Assembly (NCBI GenBank): GCA_038503065.1
Contig: JBCAMK010000021.1
Span: 930,001-994,000 of the forward strand
Direction of reading: 5' to 3'
DNA: 64,000 nucleotides
Origin: Paragyromitra xinjiangensis
Lineage: Eukaryota; Ascomycota; Pezizomycetes; Pezizales; Discinaceae
Shown here one piece after another: positions 1-12,612 of this stretch. The notes under the pieces were generated by a model. That model did not search any database. It saw only the letters and a list, made by a program, of their open reading frames with translations, and was not told the origin of the DNA. Position 1 is the first letter of the stretch. Each line of letters opens with the position of its first letter. Both the position numbers and the translations under genes were made by a program.

Positions 1-2718
1 CCCTCTTAAAGAAACGAAGGATTTATCGGAGAGTGAATACATATCTCAGCCCAGGTGATCATGAATTACTTCCAGGCTTTGTTCTTTGGTACAAAACCCC
101 CGAGGAGACGATGAACAGGGGGTTCACCATATAGTACTTCGGAGGTGGAGGTAAGTCTGTCGACACGTGACTGGGTAGCGGTGCTGGGGAAGCATTTCAA
201 ATCCCCTCACTTAGGCTCGTTCCAATCCCCTACTGCCTATGGCTGCTGCGCACCGTAGGAGCAAGCTGCGCAGTGGGGCTGGGCACGAGACTACCCCTCA
301 CTACAATTGAATATTTCCGCAATATCATTATGGCATGGCAGTCTTTGCTTGTCCCTCCAATTCTACCCTACCTCTAAATCTTGAGTTTGCTCAAATTTGG
401 ACCCAGTCGTCTCAATCTTGATACTCCCCCAACACAGTCACCGCCAAGTATCGGCAGGCATACCCCTACTCTCTCGTTACGAGAACACTACGCTGGTAAT
501 ACTGCCAACTTTCGTGGGGGCCAAAATAACGACTAGAATTTGGGGCTGTGCAATGATTAATGTTGTTGAGTTCTCAGAATTAAAATATGAATTTCTAAGA
601 AATACATAGGCCTAGGTAGTCCTAGGAAGTAAGTGAAGAATAATACCCGCCCCAGATAAGCCACCCCTTCCGCTCCAAAACTTCGGATAAATACTGGCAG
701 CATCGGAGTACCAGCGTAAGGGATAAGAGTACTCCCTTTGTGAAGGTATTTTCGCTCGATCCTAAGAAGGTTGGCACGATAAAATCTAAGAATATCCCCC
801 CTACAAGCGTATTCCAAGACATTACAGTAGACAACAGCTATGAGACGGAATCACCAGAACACCAGAATCGAACGATTAACATTACCAGCCCGTATTCAAC
901 TAAACAGCGACTACCCCTCAACAAAACGGTATATGCACCAAACCATAATCCCGTCAATTCTACCTTCCACACAAAATCCGGCATGCTGCATCCCGGTAAG
1001 CACAAGGTTGAAATAAGCACAACCGTAGGTATTCCACTACGATACCACCTTTATACCGATTTAATCTAAAAATTCCCACGCCGGAGATATTTCGTAGTTT
1101 AATTTAGTATAACCCAGGATAGTGGAAATAGCCGTATCCATGTTACCTCTATCCTGTGCAACGTCGTTGCCATAGCGAGTGACGGATAATGATCATGCGT
1201 CATACGGCTTCTGGCAATAATAGCAGGTCACTATTACGCCCAAGTAGTGCCATGTCCATAAAAGTAGCCGACGCGGCTATATGAACACCCACACACACGC
1301 ATTGCCAAATCCATCTTCCCCTCTCGATATCGGAACAATCGGCAACTGACGTCGCTGCTAAAATCCTGGTCGATCCTCACGAGGCAGATCATGATGGATA
1401 GATGTCGAAAGGGAGCACCACCACGGAGATGATGGGAAAGATGAGAGAAACACAACATAAACAAGATCCCCATTGAGAAAAGCTTAACCTAGCAGGTATT
1501 TCATCATCGGGGGGATGAGAAAAGGGTCCAGTTTGGGGGATGTCGGTTGGAGCCAAGCGTTGCCAAGTGAGGATCGCCGCCCGGCAGCTAGGCTGAAACC
1601 GGTTACCAGGTGTCTCAGGTCCCACCAGCATACCCGGGAAGACTGCATTGGCATAGAACAAGGGTCTGGCTAAGCCGAGTTACCCGGCGGGCCAGAGTTT
1701 CGGGGATTTGGGGAGCCGAGAGGGCGAATTACGTATTTTGGGGGGAATGGGAGGGTGGGAGCGGATAGTATCGTGGACCGAGTGGGTACGGGCTCGTGTT
1801 GATGGGAAGAAGGGGATCTTGGTATTGGGAGCAGAGTGAGGGATTGGAGGTACGGTGAAGTTGTAGAGGGAGTACCAGTACTTAATTAGTAACACAGAGT
1901 TTCATGTTCCCAATGCTACCACCACGGAAGGGCGCCCGCAGAAGATTGCCGAGGACAGAACATTGATCACCACAACAGCCGCCATACGCGTCTCAGCCCC
2001 TCTGAGTGCCTTGTTTGGGGGAGGAAGAGAGAGGATAGAGGATAGAGGCAGAGAGAGAAACAGTCAGGGAAACAGCCAGAGAAACAGCCAGCCAGAGAAG
2101 ACAGGAACAGGCGCAGAAAGAGGTCAATCATCCATTTCCACCATCGCACAGCATTGTATCTCTTTCACCACCCGTCTGATCCACAACCGCCAACCCACCC
2201 CTAAACTGCTGTCCTCCGGTTCTTATACACTCTGTCTGCTGCCATCGTGTCGTTTTGTTTCGTTTCGTCCCATATTCTCCGTCGAATCTCGTTATTAATT
2301 AACATCGCCAACTACCGTATCTCCAAACCTAGACGCACATCCAAACACCTGTCGCACCAACACCTCCAGTACAGCACAGTGCAATACCTACATCCATCCA
2401 TCCATTCCTCTTCCACTACCACCCACCCACCAGAGCCCCACCTCCACATCCCCAATCCGCATATCTGCATTCTGCCCTTTAAAAATAAAATAAAATAAAG
2501 TAGAGCAAGAGTGGCACGTCAGCTGTTCTTCTCCTGGGGTATCGCTGTCCTTTCCCCCTTCGATACCTTCACTCATTCATTCACCCACGCACACACATCC
2601 CCCCCCATTCCCTTCATCTCCCATCTTCCGTCGCAGCCATAGATTCCTCGCCGCCTTGAATTCGAGGCTCTGAGAGCCGCGATAAAACCCCCCTGCTGCT
2701 ACTACTACTACTCCGGTC
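1..2718. other. No gene recognised; upstream region of the RING gene
   Basis: Open frames here are short and overlap on both strands, and none has a family signature. A copy of a dispersed repeat lies at 206-300. From about 2340 the sequence becomes strongly C/T rich on the + strand, with short CACT and CTA microsatellites. That fits the promoter and leader of the RING gene starting at 2719. Confidence 0.6.
206..300 (+). repeat. Dispersed repeat, copy A1
   Basis: This segment matches the reverse complement of 32521-32620 over about 95 bp. Shared blocks include TAGGCTCGTTCC, CTACTGCCTATG and GGGCTGGGCACGAGACTA. A weaker third copy is seen at 50622-50700. It has no coding potential and looks like an old copy of a mobile or repetitive element. 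Confidence 0.7.
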
Positions 2719-4633
2719 ATGTGTAAGTCACTCACTCACTCACTCACTGCTTCTGCATGTTTCGGAGTCCTATTTCTTGGCTCTCTACTCTTCCTCCCTA
2801 GTTCCCGCTAATCAGAAGGTGCTCTTGACCTCACTACCTATGCAGCCGCGGATAGTCTACACGCTTCTGTCCTCATTCTGCCGAATCCTCAATTGTCGAC
2901 TCCAGAGCATTTGACAGAGATACCAAGAGTCAAGGTCCGCATATCACACATGAAATAAAAAGAAAAAGAAAAAACTACACTTGGCTCTCCATTTGTCGTC
3001 CATCCATCCTACCTCAAAGGCCAACCTCGCTGACTCTACTTCCCTCCCAGGACAACATCACCTTTGCAATCGACATCTCAACCGACATCCTCACGCTCTA
3101 CACCGGTTCCGCCGCACGAGGCGACGACATCTCCGGTCTGCTTTATGTCCCCTCTGTTAACGAAACCGGCCGTTGTCCAGACCTCTCTACGATCCCAACG
3201 AATGTAACGCATAAAGATGATTTACCGAACGCCAACTACGACTTGATAGGTTTTGCGCCGTGGATATCTGGGAATTGCAGTCAGATGTTCTTGAAGGCTG
3301 CTGGCGCGGAAACGTCTACGGTTCGGGGGTTTGTGTTTTTTACGCTTGATCCCGAGGCTCATATCCCGTCGCGGGGAGACGAGATGTGGTCTGGTGTGTC
3401 GTATCGAAATCTGGATTTTCCGATATATGCGATCCGGGGGTTTGATGGGATACGGTTGATGAATAAGGTGGCTGAGTACTCGGGGAATATGAGTGATGCG
3501 TGGGACGCTCATAATTTAACGCATTATTACAATTCTACGGATTATGCAAGGGTTTATATGGAGGTTAATACAGGTAATTGGGGGAGAGAAGAGTTCTTTT
3601 TTTCTTCATTTGAAGCTGTGACACGTGCTGAGTTATCCTAGGACAAAGGAACCCGCTTCCTGGGCTTTGGTTGTTCTTGTTGGTCGTTCTCGCAGTACTC
3701 ATTGTCATTGTAGGTTTGACATCGCTGAGCATGCACTGGCTCCAATACCAACACCGCCAACGGCTCCGTCGTCGCGTTGCAAGCGGGCAAGTCGACTTGG
3801 AAGCCCTCGGCATCAAACGTCTTTCAGTCCCTCGGAAAATCCTCGAAACATTCCCAATTCGAGTCTACGTCCCAGAACCCACCGCTCCCCCACCCACGGA
3901 TGGACAAGTCACACCACTATCCCCAAGGCCGGTTTATCCCGGGCAAGTATACTCACCGAAAACCCCAGTACGCCACTTCGCAGCACCCGATCCCCCACTG
4001 CCACCCACACCACCCCCAATATCACGCAGACCCTCACGTTACCGCCATCTCGACACAACCCTGCAGCGCGGGTACTCGCAGACACAGTGTCCAATCTGTC
4101 TCGAGGACTTCACACCATACAACACCGTAGTACGCGAGCTCCCATGTCTTCACGTTTTCCACCCAGAATGTATCGACCCGTTCCTGGAAACACAGTCCTC
4201 GCTGTGTCCGCTCTGTAAATCGTCTGCGCTCCCACAAGGATATGTTCCGCCGTCGCTGACGAACGCTACTGTTCGCCGGGAACGGAATTTACGGAGGATG
4301 CGAGCGCGGGTGGATGCTGGAGGTGATAATGGTGGACGATGGTGGACTAGGATTATACCGGGGAGGACGGGTGGATCGCATATGTACCATATGCATGCTC
4401 ATAGTGCGGTTGGATCGGTGGAGATGAGTGGCACGGAGACGTCGAGGACGGAGTTGCAGAGGAGTGGGTCGTTTAGGGATGGGGTGGTGGGGAGGAGGGG
4501 ACCATTGATGGAAGAGGAGGAGACGGAGTTGAATTCTAGGCCGAAATGTAGGTGTTGTGGATTTGTGAGGTGGATGACTAGGTGGATTGGGCTGACCAGC
4601 AGTTTTCGTGGATTTAGGGAGACGTGCATTTAG
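2719..4633 (+). CDS. PA-TM-RING (RING-H2) membrane E3 ubiquitin ligase
   Basis: Model: exons 2719-2722, 2819-2934, 3051-3573 and 3642-4633, giving 544 aa. Exon 3 encodes a protease-associated (PA)-like lumenal domain, with an APW motif, paired cysteines and a YSGNM segment. A hydrophobic helix follows at about residues 223-245. The cytosolic tail has a proline-rich linker and a RING-H2 finger from about residue 364 (CPIC, then CLH, FH and CPLC). Proteins with this layout are usually endomembrane E3 ligases that present membrane cargo for ubiquitination. The first exon would hold only ATG plus one base and uses the second AG of a CAGAAG acceptor; using the first AG creates an immediate stop. 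No clear signal peptide is visible at this start, so the N-terminus is the weak part. The RING and membrane segment are secure. Confidence 0.82.
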
Positions 4634-5225
4634 TGTGATATTCCCTGGATTCCGATGATCCGATCTCATGATTTTTTTTCTTGCATCTTATTAAACTGGA
4701 CGACTATCGTTCGGGTCTCAGGTCTATTTTTAAGCACCTGCATTGCATCTTCACCCCATTCAACGAGCATACTTTCGTTTCTATACCTTAGGGAGCATTT
4801 CACTCATTCATACCAGGACTGGGAGGTGTTTTGTGTTTGTATAAAACTTTCTTTTTAGTTTGGGACACCTCGGAGTTTTCTGTGGAGGGGTATTGCTTTT
4901 TTCTCTCGTTTTTTGTATGTTTTGGTTGGAACTGTTTTATGGATTTTATATAGCTTGGTATGGCTTTTTATGGTAAGGGATGGGATGGGAATGATCTAGC
5001 ATTTTTATTTATTTTTTGATGGGGGCGTCTTGAGAAGATATTCCTTTTTCTATTTAATTTGTGATGGTTGAAAATTGTATTGATTGTAAGTGGAGGATAT
5101 TGGACGCATGTCCTGTAGAGCTGTTTTTGGTTGAACTGTACTGAATGGAGCTGGTTGCTTAAGCCAGCTTAAGTTGAAGTATCATTAAATCTACGAGTTA
5201 GTCGCCCCTTAGTGGCTAGGACTGT
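4634..5225. other. Intergenic, convergent 3' regions
   Basis: This lies between the stop of the RING gene (+) and the stop of RMI1 (-). It is T-rich, as expected for the 3' UTR of the upstream gene. I see no gene in it. Confidence 0.6.
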
Positions 5226-5957
5226 TCAATCCTGTCGTGCCTTAAGCTCCTCTATCGCACTTTGAAGCATCTGTTTCCTCCCCGCCAACCACTCCTGGTT
5301 TAACCCCTCAATCTTGCCCCCAAGAAACAGGGTATTCGCCGGCGTAAGTAACAACAACCCTCTCGCCACCACCACATTCCTCAGCACCATCTACGCCATC
5401 AGCCATACCCACCACATCAGACCAGAAAAACCCACCTTCGCCCCAATCGCCATATCACTCTTAATCCCCTCCACCGGCTTCAACTCAATCCCATACACCC
5501 TCCGTCCCCCCGCATCCTCAAGCAACACTCTACACGGCCCCGTCTTCCCCTGGGTTACAGGCTGAACACCATCCCCCTCAGGCACAACCCTAATCACCTC
5601 TCTCCCCCTCTGCACCTCCCCCCTCTCCACCATCTCGATCCTCTCAATCTGTTCAATACGACTCACACCCACATCCTCCACACCCACGACCTGCACCGCG
5701 ACCGGACCCGGGAGGGTGGACGTGACGTCGAGATCATGGGTGCTGGGCGGGAAACAGAGGTTTGCGTGCGGTTGGAGCGAGGTGGTGATGTCGGAGGCGA
5801 GGATGCGGAATTTTAAGGACGCGAGGAGGGCGGGACCGGTGGGGAGTTGTCGGGTGGAGGAGAGGTTGTGGGATAGCCAGGTTGGACGGGGGTGGATGTG
5901 GAGGGTGGTTGTGAAGTGGGTTAGAAGGGTGTCGATTGAGGGGGTGGTTGGGGGCAT
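5226..5957 (-). CDS. RMI1: RecQ-mediated genome instability protein 1
   Basis: Model on the minus strand: exons 5957-5436 and 5390-5226, separated by a 45-nt GTGGGT...GTAG intron, giving 228 aa. The N-terminus carries the RMI1 helical signature (HPRPTWLSHN, then LKFRILASDI). The C-terminal half is the OB fold, with GPCRVLLEDAGGRRVYGIEL before the intron and VARGLLLLTP plus FLGGKIEGL after it. Rmi1 stabilises the RecQ helicase-Top3 complex that dissolves double Holliday junctions in the nucleus. The length is close to yeast Rmi1 (about 240 aa). The open frame extends upstream to 6200, but that part is low-complexity. The ATG at 5957 directly precedes the conserved region and was chosen as the start. 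Confidence 0.93.
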
Positions 5958-6924
5958 GGTTGGTGAAGGTGTGACGTAGAGGAGGTTTGGCTGGGTTGAC
6001 TTGGCGCCAAGGGATGGCTGGGCGTGCAGTAGTGATGTTGTGGGGCTGGCTGGTGGAGGGCTGGGTTGGTGGTTGTTAGGAGTAGGGATCTGGGTGTTAC
6101 TGTCGCAATGGATGGCTAATGGATGGCTGGCGTAATAACCCGCGTAGTCTAGTGAACTACTGTCTACAAACGACTTTTGACAACAAAATACAATTATCAT
6201 GCCAACCTATGCGTTAACATATCTACGTACTAGGGGCCAAGAGGTGGTAAAAGCCAAAATACCACTCGTCGTCTTCTATGGGCTGTCTTTCAGCGTAGCA
6301 GGCTCACTAGCCCTGCTGCTAATAATACGTATCTCAACCTCATATTCACCAGGCCAAGAACAGGCGAGTAGATTCCCTTCCAAGCAGCCCCGACGATGGA
6401 GGTAAAAGAGCTGTCTTAGAATCTTTGTATCATAGTTGAGATTATGCATATTGAGTTTCTGTAAAAGCAACTGGAGACACTATGTAGTTAGTAGGCTCAT
6501 TGGTGCGAAGTCGCTCCTGCACGTGATGGCAAAACCTGGTTTTCAGCCCTTTCTGGCTATTGAGGGAATTCTTCTTGTTTCTCATGGCTATGCCTTTTTA
6601 AAGCTTATTCTCGATTCTAAGCAAAATTTACCACTTCCATGCTCTTGGAGCATCATGCATCTTGATCAGAGCGTGGGCGATTCTATGATTCTTCAAGTAT
6701 GAGAAGTTAGTAGGAATAGGTTAATACGATGTTGTTTGGTAGCCGGAGCTTGCCGTAAGATAAGACGCGGCTTGGCAAAACACCATCTGGACACGAAATC
6801 ACGCGATCTCTTACCTCAGCTCCACCTCAAACCAGACTTGAAAAGGACCAAATCTGTATGTGAGTGCCACAACCCCGAAGCTGAGGTTAGATGATTGTTT
6901 GACGCGTTTTTTCTAGAGTTTTAG
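5958..6924. other. Intergenic, no recognised gene
   Basis: Only short random open frames are seen. The region separates the RMI1 start (-) from the F-box/ankyrin locus (+). A coding-looking segment begins at 6925 and is described with the F-box/ankyrin gene. Confidence 0.5.
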
Positions 6925-7178
6925 ATTGCTCTACTTCAGCCTTACGAAGCAGCCGAGCTTGTTCAGTTGTGTATGTCGAAAGGCGTACCGGATTACAACT
7001 CGTTCCGACGCGTCACCCTTGATAGAAAGGCCTGGTCAAAAGCGTTAGGATCGAGGGATTTTGATGGTAATATCTTGATTTCAAACTTGAAGGTAAGAGA
7101 TCCTGCTAGCTTTTAATGGTTGGATTCCTATTGAATGTTGGTTTTTAGAAGATACCCCTGGTACAACACCACAGAAAT

Positions 7179-9074
7179 ATGACCGTGCTGCTCGATCTCT
7201 CAGTTGAACTTCTCTATATAATTGGTGAAACCCTTGGTACGAAAGAGCTCAAATCCCTCTCTCGAACCAGTAAACGTTGCAACTTCGTCTACACCCCGCT
7301 TCTCAATCGCCATGCACTTCACCATCAGTACCAAGTCACTGCACTCTATTGGGCTGCGGTGACCGGGAATATTGCATTGGTCAGACTTCTACTGGATGAA
7401 CGGGCGGATTTCGGATTTTGGTGGAATCATCTGATATTCCCTACGCCTATTTCTCAGCCTCAGCACCAGTCAGCAGAGGACTTGTGTCAGGATATGTTGC
7501 GTGGAGGAAGAAATAACCTTATTCAGGACATACAAGGGAAATGCACACCCCTTCATCTGGCGGCAAAAAATGGGCACAACACCATGTTTAAGTTGCTGTT
7601 AGAGATGGGTGCAAGCATCATGATGGAGGTTTGGGATAGTGAGGGATTGCCGGTGCTTCACCGAGCGGTATGCGAGAGCAATGAATTCGCGGTTAGGCTA
7701 TTACTCGACAAAGGCGCCTCGGTCAATGCCCTAAGTAGGGGGGGGATGACATCGCTTCACTCTGCGATGATTATAAGAAACGAAGTAGCGGTCAGACTTC
7801 TCCTCGAGAATGGGGCAGATATAACTCTTCGAGATGACAAGGGAAAAACGCCTCTCGAGGTAGGGTATCGCGAGCATCGCAAAAAATTAAAGCTATTGTT
7901 GCTGGAAAAATGTGGCCCCGATTTTAGAACTCGGGACGGCGGGACCGCTCTTCATGCCGTCTTGGATCTTCTTCAGATAGAGGAGGAATTATCTGTTGCA
8001 ATGGTGGAAATGCTGCTGGAGAAGGGAGTAGATGTTAACGCACAAAACAACATCGGTCGCACTGCTCTCCATCAAGCAACCTTGCGTGGGAAACTTAGCG
8101 TACTTGAGGTGCTGTTGAAGAGTGGAGCCAACCCAAACCCCCAAGACGCTAGTGGATCGAGCCCTTTACATCATTCAGTCTACGCGTTTTTACGTGATCG
8201 CCTGAGCATGACACTTCTGGAATATGGAGCTGACGTCAACATCCGGGATGCTAATGGCGATACGGTGATTGATGCTATGTTTCCCAAAAACGTATATTCT
8301 CGATTACCACAGTTTTTACTGGAGGCTGTAGAACCCAACTATCGCGTGAGAGGGTACGGGAGAACTACACTTCACTTAGCAGTCAATGGTTCAAGTGTCT
8401 CATTCGTTAAAAAGCTACTCGATGGTGGTGCCGATATAGCCAGCACAGATGACTTGGGGTGGACTCCATTACACGTCGCGGCGAACCACGGTGATGGCAC
8501 CTCCGGGGATAAAGAAATGATCGAGCTTCTGCTTGAAAGAGGCGCAGATTGGAATGCTCGGAACAAGAACGGAGAGACGCCGATCGACTTGACATGTAGA
8601 TGCCGCCGTAAGAGTATGTTGCTATTGGAGAAGGCCGACGTAAATTTTCGGACCTCCTCCTCTAATATGACTGTTCTTCACCTGGCAGTGGGTGAAGGCG
8701 ACTTAGCTGTGATGAAAAGGATACTTGATAAAGGTGTCGAAATCAACGCTCTGGATTCGATGGGGAGGACGGCTCTCCACTATGCTGCCAAGAGTGCTAA
8801 ACCCGAGACCATCAATTTATTGCTCGAAAATGGTGCCACCATCAATGTTCGAGATAACAAGCGTCAGACACCTATTTTCTGGGCACTAAGAAACGGATAT
8901 TGTAAGAGTAGGGGTGAGGAAATAGGTGGAGAGATGGTGGAACGGTTGCTGGATGGGGTCGACGTCAATGAACCGAGCACATATGGTGTTACACTATTTC
9001 AGGAGGCGGCCATGAAGGGGCATAAAGTAGCGATGGAGATATTGCGGAAGAAGGGGGCTCGCGATACCTATTGA
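7179..9074 (+). CDS. F-box-like and ankyrin-repeat protein
   Basis: A single 631-aa frame. Residues 1-45 look like an F-box-like helix bundle (LLDLSVELLYIIGETLG). Ankyrin repeats follow from about residue 50 to the end, with repeated TPLHLAAKNGH, TALHQATLRGK and LLLENGA motifs, about 14 units of varied sequence. F-box/ankyrin proteins usually act as substrate adaptors for SCF ubiquitin ligases; the substrate is unknown. An in-frame coding-like exon at 6925-7092, joined through a 56-nt intron (7093-7148, GTAAGA...TTTTTAG) to codons just before this ATG, may be a real 5' exon with a possible start at 6973. I kept 7179 because the F-box begins there. Unlike the kinase-ankyrin gene at 55.4 kb, these repeats are well diverged. 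Confidence 0.85.
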   Translation: MTVLLDLSVELLYIIGETLGTKELKSLSRTSKRCNFVYTPLLNRHALHHQYQVTALYWAAVTGNIALVRLLLDERADFGFWWNHLIFPTPISQPQHQSAEDLCQDMLRGGRNNLIQDIQGKCTPLHLAAKNGHNTMFKLLLEMGASIMMEVWDSEGLPVLHRAVCESNEFAVRLLLDKGASVNALSRGGMTSLHSAMIIRNEVAVRLLLENGADITLRDDKGKTPLEVGYREHRKKLKLLLLEKCGPDFRTRDGGTALHAVLDLLQIEEELSVAMVEMLLEKGVDVNAQNNIGRTALHQATLRGKLSVLEVLLKSGANPNPQDASGSSPLHHSVYAFLRDRLSMTLLEYGADVNIRDANGDTVIDAMFPKNVYSRLPQFLLEAVEPNYRVRGYGRTTLHLAVNGSSVSFVKKLLDGGADIASTDDLGWTPLHVAANHGDGTSGDKEMIELLLERGADWNARNKNGETPIDLTCRCRRKSMLLLEKADVNFRTSSSNMTVLHLAVGEGDLAVMKRILDKGVEINALDSMGRTALHYAAKSAKPETINLLLENGATINVRDNKRQTPIFWALRNGYCKSRGEEIGGEMVERLLDGVDVNEPSTYGVTLFQEAAMKGHKVAMEILRKKGARDTY

Positions 9075-10972
9075 TCCCATTCTAGAGTATATATACGCTC
9101 AGTTTTTTGCTTACATGGGTGAACATTTGGAGATACCGAAACAACTAGGTCTAAGCGGAGTTTATCTATCATTTTATCATTTTATTTTTGCTACTGCTAT
9201 TACGATTATTTGGGGGAGTGGTTGGGATAGTTGTATACACGATGCCCAAGTGTTTTCCCTCAAAGGGGATGGTGGAGTGCTACTCGGCCTTCAGATGGTT
9301 CTGAGGATCTGGAAGGGGTTAGAGAATTGGTCTTGTATTATTGTAGCCATTCAATCTTATGTAACTTTGAGGGTGGTGGCTTTTTTGGATGATTGGTTTA
9401 GGAGTATCAAGAAGCTCAACTAACTGGAAGACACGATATTTAACTTAGTACTGGTGAGCTCCAGTCGTAAGTTCATTAGCAGTCGCCCCTATCTTAAGGT
9501 GGTACCGCTGTAACTACATGAGTCTTGTCGTCTTGGACAGCCAATCACGATTGATCACACATATCTGTAGGCTATGTTGGGTTTTTAGACAAAACGCAGC
9601 TGCGAAGATTGTCGCATAGATGGCCCTATTACTTAGATCTGCTTGTTGTCCCGCCATATTGTAGCACGACTTGTGGCGACAACCCGCAGAGGCCACTTTA
9701 TGTCGGCATGTACCCGGTGTCCCCGTGAGACTAAGAAGGTGGTCTGTTTAAGGGGCTAGGGAATTGCTTTTGGTCTCAGAAAACTCATGGCTTTCGCTCA
9801 AGTCGCAAGTCTTGTCAACACAGATGACTTATTTCTAGGTGGAGCGTGTGTATAGCTATATATGTGGATTAATTTGAAGCATTATATGTGCAATTTTTAG
9901 GTCCACAACCTAGACCGCTGTATGTCTACCTAAGATTAAAATTTCTTCTTTCCTGCGTAAAAGCATACCTTTCGGGGTTATAGTAGTTGACTATGGTCGG
10001 ATTACTGCTGTACGTCGTCGCCGTGGTGTGAAGGGAGACGATGAAATCAATGCACCAATACATTTGGTATATGTAACCAAAAGCTACTACATCGTGCATG
10101 AGAGCCATAGAATCACTGGCCTGACCTTCTGCTTCTATTGAATTTCTATCCTCTGTACGGTAGTGTGAACACGATAGCCTTCATGCGTGGCCAGGTCGTC
10201 ACGCCGTCATTCTATGGACAGCGAGCTTTAACACTTCACGAGTGCCCACGTAGCCCACCCCAACGACTCACGCATGCAAGTGAATCTATCGAGGCCGCCA
10301 TCGGTTAGAATGATATATAAAGGTTACTGTTACCGGATTAGTTCTATGAAACCCATAAGCGGGTGATTATGCTTGAGTATCGTACCGCCTTTGACGGGTT
10401 ACCGTATCCAGAGTATTCTCTCTAAGATAGAAGTGGTCAGATGAGGCTAGAGGTATGATACTCCGGATCCTATATCGTGTTTATTGTGGAGCTATGCGAT
10501 GAAAATACCACAAGTTGCTCCTATGATATGAAATGTACAGCCTCATACGTGTTATAAAAGAATCTGTGCAGATCAATGATCAGCACGAAACAGCTTAGGC
10601 CCCATTTTTGTAGGGTTACCAGGCAGATTCGTTTCCGCGACATGTACGACTCATAGTATCCCGAGTAACAGCACGAGGAGGTTCATAGCGCCTATTTAAT
10701 TGGCTACCCAGCGGGTGAGCTACTGGGTCTGCCAGCATGCCTGGCGCCAGGGGAGCTGCAGTTATAAGAGTGCTGTAGTAGTTATCTTGTCCACTGCAAC
10801 CCTACATGTAGCCGCACAAAATCAACTCTCGCTTTTCTTTTTCCTTTGTAAAATTTCCATAAAGGCAGGTCCTACTACCATTTTCGAGTCTTGAGACAAA
10901 CTTTCGGTACTTGAAGGTTCACGAGTAATAATTCTGTAGAATACACTACTCGTCACCTTTCCCTCTATAAAA
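9075..10972. other. Long intergenic stretch, no gene seen
   Basis: About 1.9 kb of AT-rich sequence with only short open frames. One 102-aa frame at 9115-9423 directly follows the ankyrin gene and is probably 3' UTR. I recognised no transposase, RNA gene or terminal repeat. Confidence 0.5.
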
Positions 10973-12612
10973 ATGGTGGAAATGCTATCAACGGATGAGG
11001 AAAAACCTGCCTTGAGTTTTGCAGATTTTGTGGATGGTATCATGTGAGGTCTCCACAAACAAATTACTAGAGGTTCTACTAACAGACCCAGCCCAGAGTG
11101 CCCTCATTTAAAAACGCTTCACCGTTTCCTTCATCACCGGACTAAACCAGGAGAATTCGAGGCATCCCACACGTTTTCCGACCAGCATGTTGACGTAATA
11201 ACTGTCGACTTTCTTGAATACGGCGTAGTCCTACACACAGAAAACCTGAAAGATATCGAATCACTCAAACGCTCTGTCGCTAATGAAGTGGGCGACAACA
11301 GTGCACGGCTGTACTTAGTCCAAGACCTTTCTCCTGGAGTTATTGAAGTCCTGGGATCTAAGTTTAGCTGTACTCCGGATTTCTTTGCTAGCCACCTACT
11401 CCGCACCGAATACATGGGGTTAATGCCTCTGCCAAGCTACACTCGATATTCTTCTTTTATTTCGGTTCCTTTTGATAGATCCATCGGAAGCAGGAGTCGA
11501 TTGAAAGATCAGAAACGAACCATACCCAGAAGAGTCCTCATCGATCACGCACCTAGCTTGGAAGAGAGGGTTTCCATGACTTTCATAGAGGGGCAACATC
11601 GTTATTCATGGACAGGTAGGGGCAACAAACACTCCAAGGCGGCTATGTTAAGGCTAACTGGCAGTAATGTAGGAATAATTTTGTTTGATTCTCTCACGTT
11701 GGGCGAAGGATCAGGGGTAATAGAGATACCAAAACACATGCGTCTCGGCAGGGCACCTTGCTACCATCCATATCCGAATCCGAAAGTGCTAAAAACCGAT
11801 GAATCACTACGAGGAGAGTTTTTGAAATATATCTTTTTACCTGAATTTAACGGGGCTTTAGCCGTTCGGGTCTCATTTGAAGTAGTCTGGGTGGTCATGA
11901 AATTAGTTAGTCTTCACTGGACGAAGATGATCGAAGATCAGGAAGCTTGGGTGGATGCCCAGCATTGGTACGAAATTCAGGAAGGGTTCAAAGATTGCAA
12001 GACTACACTTTCCGATAAAGAAAGTCATGCGAATTATTTGAACGAGTGCAAGGAGATGCTCAACGCTGCTATAGAAGCTGTCTTGAATATACGGAGGCTC
12101 ACTGGGGCGACTTACAAAAGTAACAAGCAGAGTGCTGATAGCCTTATCAGAGACTTTACCTATCTCTCAACCCGAATTTCCGCACAGGCTGCGCGTAGCG
12201 ATGCGCTATTATTGAAATTTTCAGCACTTGCTGCTGTCGAGGAAAGTAGAAAGGCTATAAAGCAAGCAGAGAGCATGCGGTATTGACTCATCCCCTTACT
12301 AACCAGAAGGGATTTATATTCGTTGATCATAGAAGCTAACTACGTGATTACTGGAGTAGTTCCCTAACTATCTTGGCAACCTTCTTTATTCCTTTATCGT
12401 TCGTGGCTTCTATTTTTGGCATGAATTTTCGAGAGTTCGATCCGCAAAGTTTACTGTCACTCTGGGTATACTTTATTGTTGCCTTGCCAGTGACTGGGAT
12501 TTCGTTTGTAATGCTTGGCTTTAAGATACACTTTTACTGGCCGCCTCTGTTTATGAGGCTTTGGTATCTATGTCATAAGGGTATACGCAGGATTCGTAGA
12601 AGAAGCGAGTAA
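10973..12612 (+). CDS. CorA-like metal ion transporter
   Basis: Model: exons 10973-11043, 11086-12279 and 12360-12612, giving 505 aa. The C-terminus has the two membrane helices of the CorA superfamily. The first runs LTILATFFIPLSFVASIF and is followed at once by the GMN selectivity motif; the second is around SLWVYFIVALPVTGISFVML. A long helical segment precedes them (ALAAVEESRKAIKQAESMR). CorA proteins form pentameric Mg2+ or related divalent-cation channels in membranes. Many fungal accessory CorA-like proteins have poorly conserved soluble domains, as here, so the transported ion is unknown. Splicing is supported because the last junction restores the RSLTILATFF reading that runs into the first helix. 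The exon 1 start is less certain. Confidence 0.82.

Noticed and set aside
9115..9423. 102-codon ORF after the F-box/ankyrin gene
   Set aside because: It begins 40 bp after the stop, has no motif, and most likely lies in the 3' UTR.
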